Shown one piece after another: positions 56,284-64,000 of a stretch of DNA of 64,000 nucleotides; position 1 is the stretch's first letter; each line of letters starts with the position of its first letter. The DNA is from Orlajensenia flava (GTDB lineage: Bacteria > Actinomycetota > Actinomycetes > Actinomycetales > Microbacteriaceae). The notes beneath the pieces are model-generated. The model had not been told where the DNA came from, did no database searches, and was given only the letters and a program-made list of their open reading frames with translations. The translations under genes and the position numbers were made by a program. Where the stretch lies: the NCBI RefSeq assembly GCF_004801905.1, contig NZ_SSSN01000005.1, positions 62,001-126,000 on the forward strand. The letters run 5' to 3'.

Positions 56284-56364
56284 TTGGACCGACCCTGACC
56301 GAGCCCATTAACCCCGGGCGCCGGCCTCCCCAGCGACCGCATCCGCAGCGGTCGGTCCGCCGCG

Positions 56365-57219
56365 TCAGCGAATCGCGCGCAACGCCTCGGCGAGCGGCGT
56401 CGTCGGCCGGCCGATCAGGCGGGAGAGGGTCGGGTCGGCATCCGCGAGCACGCCGTCACGGATGCCGGTGTCGATCGCGGCGACGAATCCCGCGGTGCCC
56501 GCGTCGAGTCCGGCCGCCTCGAGTATCGCGACATGCTGTGCGGTGTCCAAGTGGGTGTAGCTCACCTCGCGACCGACGATCTCGCCGATGGTGGCGGCGA
56601 GCTCGTCGAACGTCCAGCTGTGATCGCCGGAGAACTCGTAGACCTCGCCGATGTGACCGTCTTCCAGCAGCACGGCGGCGATGCCGTCGGCGTAGTCGGC
56701 ACGGGTCGCGCTCGCCACACGACCGCCGCCGGTGCTACCGGCGAGCTGCCCGGTCTCGGCGCCGCGGGCGAGGTCGGCGGCGTAGTTCTCGGTGTACCAG
56801 TTGTTCCGCACGATCACTGCGGGAACCCGGGACGCGGCGATGAGCTCCTCCGTCTCGTTGTGCTCCGGTGCGAGCACGAAGTCGGCGGTCGTCGCGTGCG
56901 GCGCGCTCGTGTAGACGAGCTTGGCGACGCGTGCAGACGCCGCCGCGTCGATGACGTTTTGGTGCAGCGCCACACGGCTGCCCGCGACGGGCATCGAGAT
57001 CAGCAGCACGTTCCGCACACCCTCGAGGGCAGCGGCGATGGACTCGGGCTCCTCGAAGTCGACATGGGCGATACGGGTGCCGCGAGCCTCGAGGTCTGCG
57101 ACCTTCGACGGGTCGCGTACGCCGGCGATGATCTCGCTGGGCTCCTCGCCGCGGGCGAGCAGTGAGTCGATGACGAGGCGGCCGAGGTGGCCGCCGGCTG
57201 CGGTGACGAGCGTGGTCAT
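56365..57219 (-). CDS. NmrA-type NAD(P)-binding reductase/regulator
   Basis: A 284-residue Rossmann-fold protein. The cofactor motif TLVTAAGGHLGRLVIDSLLARG is a GxxGxxG variant, and the NmrA/QOR2-like pattern continues with VLLISMPVAGSRVALHQNVI and VYTSAPHATT. Likely an NADPH-dependent quinone reductase or redox sensor. ATG at 57219 has AAGGAT upstream and matches the family start; an earlier frame start adds 16 residues. No operon partner. Confidence 0.88.
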   Translation of the reverse strand: MTTLVTAAGGHLGRLVIDSLLARGEEPSEIIAGVRDPSKVADLEARGTRIAHVDFEEPESIAAALEGVRNVLLISMPVAGSRVALHQNVIDAAASARVAKLVYTSAPHATTADFVLAPEHNETEELIAASRVPAVIVRNNWYTENYAADLARGAETGQLAGSTGGGRVASATRADYADGIAAVLLEDGHIGEVYEFSGDHSWTFDELAATIGEIVGREVSYTHLDTAQHVAILEAAGLDAGTAGFVAAIDTGIRDGVLADADPTLSRLIGRPTTPLAEALRAIR

Positions 57220-57352
57220 GGGGATCCTTTCAACGGGTTCGTTGGTGCCAACCGCTGCGGTGTCCACTTACTTCCCGCGACGGTGCCAGGCGGCGTCCGC
57301 CATGTCCGATTCCCGCCACGGGTCTCGGACGCCGCGGGGTCAAGATGGGTTC

Positions 57353-57859
57353 ATGATCATCCGCCACACGACCATCGTGACCGCCATCGGTGAGCTCACC
57401 CTCGTCGCCGACGGCGATGCCCTCACGGGCGTCTACTTTCCCGGCCACTGGCATCCGCCCGTCGCGGACACGATCGGACCAGTCGTCGAGGCCGACACCG
57501 ATCCGCTCTTCGTCGCCGTCCGTACGGAGCTCGCCGAGTACCTCGACGGCGACCGCACGACATTCGACGTTCCGGTCCGCACGGCGGGCGATGCCTTCCA
57601 GGAGCAGGTCTGGGCGATGCTTCGTGAGCTTCCGTTCGGCGAGACCACGACGTACGGTGAGCTCGCCGAGCGCCTCGGCGACCGCACCCTCGCGCGACGA
57701 GTCGGTCAGGCCGTAGGGCGTAATCCGGTGAGCATCCTCATCGGATGTCACCGCGTGGTCGGCAAGGACGGCGCACTCACCGGCTACGCGGGCGGGCTGG
57801 AGCGCAAATGGCGGCTGCTCGAACTCGAGGGTGCGCTCGTCGAGCGCACGTTGTTCTGA
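57353..57859 (+). CDS. ogt: Methylated-DNA-protein-cysteine methyltransferase
   Basis: A 168-residue DNA-repair protein removing alkyl groups from O6 of guanine. It has the helix-turn-helix region QVWAMLRELPFGETTTYGEL and the active-site loop LIGCHRVVGKDGALTGYAGG. The nearly universal PCHR motif is GCHR here, so the Pro before the acceptor Cys is replaced by Gly. Length and the C-terminal RKWRLLELEGAL match the Ogt group. It is divergent from the NmrA gene. Confidence 0.9.
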   Translation: MIIRHTTIVTAIGELTLVADGDALTGVYFPGHWHPPVADTIGPVVEADTDPLFVAVRTELAEYLDGDRTTFDVPVRTAGDAFQEQVWAMLRELPFGETTTYGELAERLGDRTLARRVGQAVGRNPVSILIGCHRVVGKDGALTGYAGGLERKWRLLELEGALVERTLF

Positions 57860-57872
57860 GTGGCTGCAGCGC

Positions 57873-58085
57873 TCAGTGCCCGGTGAGCAGCAGGGCGGCG
57901 GCCCCGACGACGGCGAGCAGCGCGGGCACCGCTCGGAGCACGGTTCGCTCGCGGTGAGCGATGCGAGCGAGGTCCAGGCCGGGCGGTAGGAGTTCCGCGA
58001 TCGAGCGTTGGGGAACGCGGACGGCCTCATCGTCGAGGACGACGGCATCCGGTGAGAGGGCGGGTAGGGTCCGCATGGGCTCCAT
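57873..58085 (-). CDS. Small protein with one C-terminal membrane span
   Basis: A 70-residue protein of unknown function. A hydrophilic head (residues 1-48) ends in a hydrophobic span VLRAVPALLAVVGAAALLLTG near the C-terminus. Codon use has the G/C-rich third positions seen in neighbouring genes. An internal ATG at 58076 is an alternative start. It converges on the methyltransferase gene with 13 bases between. Confidence 0.5.
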   Translation of the reverse strand: MEPMRTLPALSPDAVVLDDEAVRVPQRSIAELLPPGLDLARIAHRERTVLRAVPALLAVVGAAALLLTGH

Positions 58086-58235
58086 CGTGGCAGCGGAGTT
58101 CGGCTGTCCGCAGCCCCCATTACGAGCGTCGTGGGGCGGGGCTTGCGCAGGTGTTCATCGGCGTCCGTCGGCGCGACGTCGGGACCCCGCGTGGCAGGGC
58201 CGGGCGACCGTCTACGCCCGGCACCGCCGATGCCG

Positions 58236-59138
<903 letters not shown>

Positions 59139-59141
59139 CTA

Positions 59142-59157
59142 GAGAACGATCGTTCTC
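59142..59157. promoter_or_regulatory. TetR operator 2
   Basis: Identical GAGAACGATCGTTCTC palindrome, 21 bases before the TetR start. Two sites 34 bp apart, about three helical turns, would place two repressor dimers on the same face of the DNA and cover both divergent promoters. Confidence 0.9.
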
Positions 59158-59178
59158 ATCGTCAAGTACACTGGGCGC

Positions 59179-59754
59179 ATGGACTCGATCGTCGCGACGA
59201 ACCCCATCCTCAGGATGCACGTCGTCGACGTCGCCGAGCGGCTATACAACGCTCGTGGGTTCCAGGCGGTGTCGATGGACGAATTGCGGGCCGAGGCCGG
59301 GGTGTCACTGAAGAAGTTGTATGCCCTGTTCCCGTCGAAGGACGCCATCATCGTCGCGGTGCTCGAGACGCGTCACGCGGAGTGGGTGGAGGGCGTGACG
59401 GATGCTGTCGCTGCGGCGGCCGATCCGCGCGCCAAGATGCTCGCGGTCTACGACTGGCTGTCGACCTGGTTCTGCGAGGACGACTTCCGTGGCTGTGCTT
59501 TCATCAACGCGTTCGCGGAACTCGGCGGGATGTCGCCAGCGCTCGCCGATATCGCGCGCGAGCACAAACTCGACTTCCAGACCTACGTGGCCACGCTCGT
59601 GAGGGCGGCGGATGGACCCGACTATCTCGCTCCGCAGTTGGCCATCCTCGCCGAGGGTGCTCAGACCACAGCGGCGATCGCCGGCACGCCGGAGGCCGCC
59701 GATCAGGCGCGGGCTGCGGCGTCGGTGCTGATCGACGCAGCGCTGGCCGCCTGA
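59179..59754 (+). CDS. TetR family repressor with twin operators
   Basis: A 191-residue regulator. The helix-turn-helix reads FQAVSMDELRAEAGVSLKKLYALFPSKDAI (residues 28-58). The C-terminal region contains LSTWFCEDDFRGCAFINAFAEL, a pattern common to TetR proteins of this subgroup, with two cysteines that could sense oxidants or electrophiles. It is divergent from the alpha/beta hydrolase, with two identical palindromes between. Likely autorepressed and derepressed by the hydrolase substrate. Confidence 0.9.
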   Translation: MDSIVATNPILRMHVVDVAERLYNARGFQAVSMDELRAEAGVSLKKLYALFPSKDAIIVAVLETRHAEWVEGVTDAVAAAADPRAKMLAVYDWLSTWFCEDDFRGCAFINAFAELGGMSPALADIAREHKLDFQTYVATLVRAADGPDYLAPQLAILAEGAQTTAAIAGTPEAADQARAAASVLIDAALAA

Positions 59755-59802
59755 GCGCTGGCCCCCGACGTCTGCTGGGCTAGTGCCCGCAGGGCGAACG
59801 CG

Positions 59803-60747
59803 TCACCCCGCCGCACCCCCATCGGACACCTCCAGCACCACCTTCCCGAGCCCGCTGCGCTTCTCCACCTCGCGGTAGGCATCCGCGACGCTGTCGAGCG
59901 GATAGTGTGCCTTGATCGGCAGTTCCAGTTCCCCGCGGGCCAGCTGCTCGGCGAGTGTCGACACCACAGCCGCCGGGTCATCGACGGTCGCCATCCCGTC
60001 TCGGTGTGCACCGACGCGTCCGCCGCCCTCGAAGTCGATGATGGTGTCGATCCGGTCGGGGTCGACGCCGAGCGCGACTGCCAGGTCGACGTAACCGTCG
60101 CCGTGGGTGTCGAGCATCGCGTCGACGCCGTCGGGCGCCAGTTCGCGGATGCGTTCCTCGAGCCCGTCGCCGTATTCCACCGGCTCGGCGCCCCATCCGC
60201 GCAGCACAGCGTGGTTCGCCTCGCTGGCGACCGCGATCACGCGCGCTCCCGTCTGGACCGCGAGCTGGGTCACGAGGGTGCCGACGCCTCCGGCCGCGCC
60301 GCTCACCACGACGGTCTCGCCGGCATCCGGATGCACCGAGCGCATCATCGCGACCGCCGTCGTGCCCACGACGAACAGCGATCCGGCCACCGCCCAGTCG
60401 AGCGCCTCGGGCTTGGGAACCACGCGATCGGCGGGCAGCAGCGCGTAGTCAGCCTGAGCGTTGCGCGCGTCGGAGAGGCCGATCACCTCGTCGCCGACCG
60501 CGACATCCGTCACCGAATCTCCGACAGACGCGATGACGCCAGCGAGGTCGCTGCCCTGCCCCTCGGGAAAGTGAGCCGGGAACCGATCCTTGCCGGCACC
60601 GGAACGGATGGGGACCTCCCCCGGATTCGTGCCCGCCGCCACCACGCGCACGACCACCTCGTCCGCCTTCGGGCTCGGTTCGTCGACCTCCACCACCTTC
60701 AGCACGTCGACGTCACCGTATTCGTCGAACTTCACCGCTCTGGGCAT
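59803..60747 (-). CDS. NADPH:quinone reductase-like zinc-independent MDR
   Basis: A 314-residue medium-chain dehydrogenase/reductase. The N-terminal GroES-like domain starts MPRAVKFDEYGDVDVLKVVE, and the Rossmann motif is VSGAAGGVGTLVTQLAVQTGA. The structural-zinc cysteines of alcohol dehydrogenases are absent, so it belongs with quinone oxidoreductase/enoyl reductase types. It uses NADPH to reduce quinones or enones. GAGGAG lies 7 bases upstream of ATG 60747. It converges with the TetR gene. Confidence 0.9.
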   Translation of the reverse strand: MPRAVKFDEYGDVDVLKVVEVDEPSPKADEVVVRVVAAGTNPGEVPIRSGAGKDRFPAHFPEGQGSDLAGVIASVGDSVTDVAVGDEVIGLSDARNAQADYALLPADRVVPKPEALDWAVAGSLFVVGTTAVAMMRSVHPDAGETVVVSGAAGGVGTLVTQLAVQTGARVIAVASEANHAVLRGWGAEPVEYGDGLEERIRELAPDGVDAMLDTHGDGYVDLAVALGVDPDRIDTIIDFEGGGRVGAHRDGMATVDDPAAVVSTLAEQLARGELELPIKAHYPLDSVADAYREVEKRSGLGKVVLEVSDGGAAG

Positions 60748-60837
60748 CCTGGCTCCTCTCGCCATGCCTCCATCTCAATCCCGGAGGGGCGCGAATGCAC
60801 GGGGTTGACGGCGCTCGACACGGCACCGAGGTGATCG

Positions 60838-62145
60838 TCACCGGGCCCGGTCGAGCCCGATGTGCACCCGTGTACGGCGCCGTTCGAAGACGATGAAGAA
60901 CGCACCGAGCGCCCACAACGGAACCTGCGTCAGGAACGCGATGCGAAACGCTCCGAGGCTGTATGTGTCCGGCGTGCCGGCGCCCTGCAGGTCCATCGCG
61001 ATGCCGATGAGCAGGATGGCGAGAAGTGCGGCGAGGAACCCGCCGACGTTCACGATTGCCGTCGCGGTGCTCAACCGGTGGCTCGGGTTGAAGGTACGAG
61101 CGACGTCGAATCCGATCATCGATCCCGGTCCGCCGGTGCTCATCGCGATCGCCAGGAGGATGAGCAACCAGACCGGAGAGGGACCGGGCCACGCGATGAC
61201 GGCCAGCCACGCCACCACCTGCACGCCGATGATCGGCAGCACCAGAAGCCGCGATCGCCGATTCGGATGTCGGCTCGAGAGTGCGCCGATGACAGGTCCG
61301 GCGAGCATGCCGCAGATGACATATACGGTGAAGACGAAGGATGCAGTCACCGGCGACAGCCCCTCGCCGACGGTCAGAAACGGGAATCCCCAGAGCAGCA
61401 CGAAGGCAGTACCGGCGAACGGGGTGGTGAAGTGCGTCCAGAACGCAAGTCGGGTCGCCGGATGCCGCCATGACTCCCCGATGCCCTGACGCAGGTCGGC
61501 GGCTGACGTCACCACTCGGATGGCGCCGGTCTCGGTGTCGACGGAGACATCCGCCTCGCGACCGGGAGGGCGGTTGCGGATGACGGCGAACGTGAGCACG
61601 GTGAAGAGCAGTCCGAGCCCGGCGAGGCTGCCGAACGCGATGCTCCAGCTGGTCGCGTGCAGCAGGGCGGCGAGCGGCAGGATGGCCAGCAGCTGTCCGG
61701 CCTGCCCGACGATGCCGGTGAGCTGCACGAGGAGCGGTGCCTGGCGAGCGGGGAACCATACCGCCACCACACGCAGCACGCTCGGGAACACCGCGGCATC
61801 ACCGGCGCCGACGAGGACGCGAGCGAGGATGGCGATGCCCACATTGGGTGCGAACGCCATCACGAGCTGCCCGGCGGCCATGACGATCATGCCGAGCGTG
61901 ATGATGGGTCGGGCGCCGAACCGGTCGAGCAGGAGCCCAACCGGAATCTGCATCGACGCGTAGACGAAGAGCTGGATGACGGCGAACAACGACAGGGTCG
62001 ACGCATCGGCGTGGAACCGCACGGCGGCATCGACGCCGACGGCCGAGAGCGAGCTGCGGTTGGTGACCGAGAGCACGTAGGCGCCCACGCCGACCGCCCA
62101 CACCAGCCAGAGCCGCCAGGGTGCGATGGAGAGGGAACGGGGCAC
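60838..62145 (-). CDS. MFS transporter, 12-span
   Basis: A 435-residue major-facilitator protein. Span 1 WLVWAVGVGAYVLSVTNRSSL and loop motif LLDRFGARPIITLG identify the family; a long central loop (about 190-215) separates the two six-helix halves. The group resembles organic-acid or nitrate-type uniporters, but the substrate cannot be set. GTG 62145 with AAGGA upstream is preferred because no ATG or TTG lies between it and the end of the remnant TetR gene. Confidence 0.82.
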   Translation of the reverse strand: MPRSLSIAPWRLWLVWAVGVGAYVLSVTNRSSLSAVGVDAAVRFHADASTLSLFAVIQLFVYASMQIPVGLLLDRFGARPIITLGMIVMAAGQLVMAFAPNVGIAILARVLVGAGDAAVFPSVLRVVAVWFPARQAPLLVQLTGIVGQAGQLLAILPLAALLHATSWSIAFGSLAGLGLLFTVLTFAVIRNRPPGREADVSVDTETGAIRVVTSAADLRQGIGESWRHPATRLAFWTHFTTPFAGTAFVLLWGFPFLTVGEGLSPVTASFVFTVYVICGMLAGPVIGALSSRHPNRRSRLLVLPIIGVQVVAWLAVIAWPGPSPVWLLILLAIAMSTGGPGSMIGFDVARTFNPSHRLSTATAIVNVGGFLAALLAILLIGIAMDLQGAGTPDTYSLGAFRIAFLTQVPLWALGAFFIVFERRRTRVHIGLDRAR

Positions 62146-62182
62146 GGAATCCTTCAGGGAGACGGATGCCGCGCCGATTGTT

Positions 62183-62545
62183 TCAGCGCGGCTCGACGAG
62201 CGGCAGGAAGATCTCGTCGACGAACTCTTCGATCGTCTCATCCGGAACCGCCTGCAGCGTCATCAGCAGCTCGTGACGGAACAGGTCGAACGGCAGCGAC
62301 GAGATGCGAGGGGTGATCCGCGCGGGATCGATCTCGCCGCGCTCTACCCCGCGGGCGAGGATGACGTCCATGTCACTGCTCGGACGATCGCCGAGGACGT
62401 CCCTCCGCAGATCGGCGAACGTGGTTCCCGCGTTGGCGAAATACGCGCCGCGACTCAGGCCGACGAGGGGGATGAGGGGAACGCGCTGCCGATCTCGCGG
62501 CATCTCGGGAGCCGCTCCGCAGAGCGTGACCGACCTCCGTGTCAC
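62183..62545 (-). pseudogene. Remnant of a TetR-type regulator, HTH lost
   Basis: A 120-residue frame matching only the C-terminal ligand-binding half of a TetR regulator (DMDVILARGVERGEIDPARI, DLFRHELLMTLQAVPDE). The first 30 or so residues are Arg/Pro-rich and unrelated, and no helix-turn-helix remains. It directly joins the 3' end of a methyltransferase-like remnant upstream, as expected after a deletion. It probably once controlled the MFS gene that follows. Confidence 0.6.
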
Positions 62546-62676
62546 GCCGCGCGACGCGGGCGAAGGGTGTTGAACGTAAGGAACGGTGCGGGGATGCGGT
62601 AGAGCCCGACCTCGAGCCCAGCGAATCCGGCATCGCGCACGACCTGCTCGAGGTCCCGCTCACGAGCAGCCTCGCG
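62542..62676 (-). pseudogene. Remnant of a methyltransferase-like 3' end
   Basis: About 44 codons ending QVVRDAGFAGLEVGLYRIPA and then FLTFNTLRPRR-Ala-Ala, which resemble the C-terminal strand region of SAM-dependent methyltransferases (the AGF-x-x-L/V-E-V motif). No start or cofactor-binding part is present upstream. Weak but consistent with the neighbouring TetR remnant being part of a decayed junction. Confidence 0.4.
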
Positions 62677-62777
62677 GGTCGACCTCCTGATGCTGCACCA
62701 GCCGGGGCCCGACTGCTTCGACGAGCCATCGTCGCCTCTCAGGCGCTGGTGCACTGATCGCTCCGCCGTCGGCGCCG

Positions 62778-64000
62778 CTACACCCCGCCGAACAGGAACG
62801 ACAGGCCCAGCACGCAGACGAAGCCGACCACCGAGATGATCGTCTCCATCACCGACCAAGTCTTGATGGTCTGCCCGACCGTGAGGCCGAAGTACTCCTT
62901 GACGAGCCAGAATCCGGCGTCGTTCACGTGCGAGAAGATGAGCGAACCGGCGCCGATCGCGAGCACCAGGAGCGAGAGCTGCACCGGCGGAATGCCGCCG
63001 GCGAGTGGTACCACGATGCCGGCTGCCGTCACCGTCGCGACGGTCGCCGATCCGGTCGCCAGACGGATGAGCACCGCGACGATCCAGCCGAGCACGATCA
63101 CGGAGATGTTCAGGGCGACCGCGATCTTCGCGATGGCGGTTCCTGCTCCTCCGTCGACGAGAACCTGCTTGAAGCCGCCGCCGGCCCCGACGATGAAGAC
63201 GACGCCGACGATGGGGATCAGGCTCTGACCGATCTTCTTCGTGAGCGTCGCGGCGTTGAATCCGACGGTCGTACCGAAGGTGACCATCGCCACGAGCACC
63301 GCGAGAAGCAGCGCGACCACGGGGTCGCCGAGAAACTGCAGAGGCAGGTAGAGCCAGAACTTCGGGTCCATCCAGATGTCGGACGCCGAGCGGATGAGCA
63401 TCAGCGCGACCGGGAGCAGGATGGTGAACAGCGTCAGACCGAAGCTCGGTGTGCGGGTGGCATCGGGATCCTGAGCCTTGCCGGTCTCGTCGTCCGTCTC
63501 GGCGAGGCTGACGGTGCTGCTGCCGCCCCCTCGGGTCTCGCTGCTCCTGCCGCCGCCCTGCGCGCTGCGGCTGCCACTGCTGCCGCTCGTGACGGCGAGG
63601 GCGGCGCCGGATGCCTCTACCGGCACCCAGCGGGCGGCGACCCGGGCGAACAGCGGCCCCGCGATGACGACGCACGGGATGGCCACCAGCAGGCCGAGGG
63701 CGAGGGTGGTGCCGACATCCGCTTTGAGCACGCCGATCGCCGCGAGCGGGCCGGGGTGCGGCGGAACGAATCCGTGCAGCACCGAGAGACCGGCCAAGGC
63801 GGGGATGCCGAGAAGCATCGCCTTCGTCTTGGCCCGGCGTACCGCGAGCATCACCACGGGAATGAGGAGCACGAGGCCGATCTCGAAGAACAGTGGAATG
63901 CCGATGATCGCGGCGATGAGTGCCATCTTCCAAGGCAGGGTGGCCGGCTTTCCACGCAACAGGGTCTCGACGACGCGGTCGGCGCCGCCGGAGTCGGCGA
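62778..64000 (-). CDS. GntP-family gluconate/organic-acid permease, N-terminus beyond the window
   Basis: At least 407 residues are present and the frame stays open to the right edge, so the N-terminus is missing. Family marks are ADSGGADR near the edge, GFVPPHPGPLAAIGVLKADVG, and the C-terminal GAGSLIFSHVNDAGFWLVKEYFG motif. It imports gluconate or related sugar acids with protons. An insert of about 40 Ser/Gly-rich residues (GSSGSRSAQGGGRSSETRGG region) interrupts the middle loop. No kinase or regulator is visible inside the window. Confidence 0.93.
   Translation of the reverse strand, partial: ADSGGADRVVETLLRGKPATLPWKMALIAAIIGIPLFFEIGLVLLIPVVMLAVRRAKTKAMLLGIPALAGLSVLHGFVPPHPGPLAAIGVLKADVGTTLALGLLVAIPCVVIAGPLFARVAARWVPVEASGAALAVTSGSSGSRSAQGGGRSSETRGGGSSTVSLAETDDETGKAQDPDATRTPSFGLTLFTILLPVALMLIRSASDIWMDPKFWLYLPLQFLGDPVVALLLAVLVAMVTFGTTVGFNAATLTKKIGQSLIPIVGVVFIVGAGGGFKQVLVDGGAGTAIAKIAVALNISVIVLGWIVAVLIRLATGSATVATVTAAGIVVPLAGGIPPVQLSLLVLAIGAGSLIFSHVNDAGFWLVKEYFGLTVGQTIKTWSVMETIISVVGFVCVLGLSFLFGGV

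Noticed and set aside
55976-56364. Small proteins in the gap after the ECF operon
   Set aside because: Open frames there are read through the repeat copies and have no plausible starts or family resemblance.

Overview
The window is about 70% GC with strong GC3 bias, ATG/GTG starts and Gram-positive style secreted proteins. Together with a DUF7882-type protein, a LAxSG sortase-like tail, GAF-ANTAR signalling and heavy use of the string GGATGC/GCATCC, this points to an actinobacterium, most likely of the family Microbacteriaceae. It reads as chromosomal accessory and housekeeping DNA. I see no tRNA, rRNA, insertion sequence, phage module or CRISPR array.

Layout. 1-3.9 kb: truncated hutH divergent from an IclR regulator, an exported esterase, a tiny membrane protein and a GNAT gene broken by a 16-bp tandem duplication. 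4.1-11.8 kb: a DEAD-box helicase with a long Arg/Asp/Tyr repeat tail, a giant DUF11 surface protein interrupted by an amber codon, and a DUF4232 protein. 11.8-24 kb: LLM monooxygenase, YdeI/DUF1905 protein, mycoredoxin-like protein, a 1170-residue TM0106-type nuclease/helicase, MFS pumps, an M20 peptidase and a TspO-like membrane protein. 23.9-29.2 kb: a TetR-controlled catabolic operon (NCS1 permease, agmatine-deiminase-like enzyme, amidase) behind a perfect 22-bp palindrome. 29.2-37.5 kb: GAF-ANTAR, DUF7882, MarR/isochorismatase/MFS, GNAT, DUF2207, a fatty acid desaturase lacking a normal start, and a cold-shock protein.

37.6-43.8 kb is the most interesting biosynthetic unit: three overlapping genes for a carboxylate-amine ligase/circularly permuted ATP-grasp fusion, an asparagine-synthetase-like amidotransferase and an S9 peptidase, predicted to make and turn over a small peptide-like metabolite. 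43.9-47.8 kb: a heterodimeric ABC exporter. 48.3-52 kb: B12-dependent metH. 52-56 kb: an ECF uptake system (S protein, fused T-A-A protein, lipoprotein), possibly for a corrinoid given metH next door. 56.3-64 kb: NmrA-type reductase, Ogt-type methyltransferase, hydrolase/TetR pair with twin operators, quinone reductase, MFS transporter, a decayed junction and a truncated GntP permease.

A second theme is small palindromic elements. At least four sequence types of 57-82 bp occur in intergenic gaps and inside genes of the ECF operon, where they have become protein linker and C-terminus. The same operon carries two adjacent tandem-repeat arrays inside an ATPase domain. Three genes show fresh lesions: the GNAT duplication, the amber codon in the surface protein, and the missing start of the desaturase.
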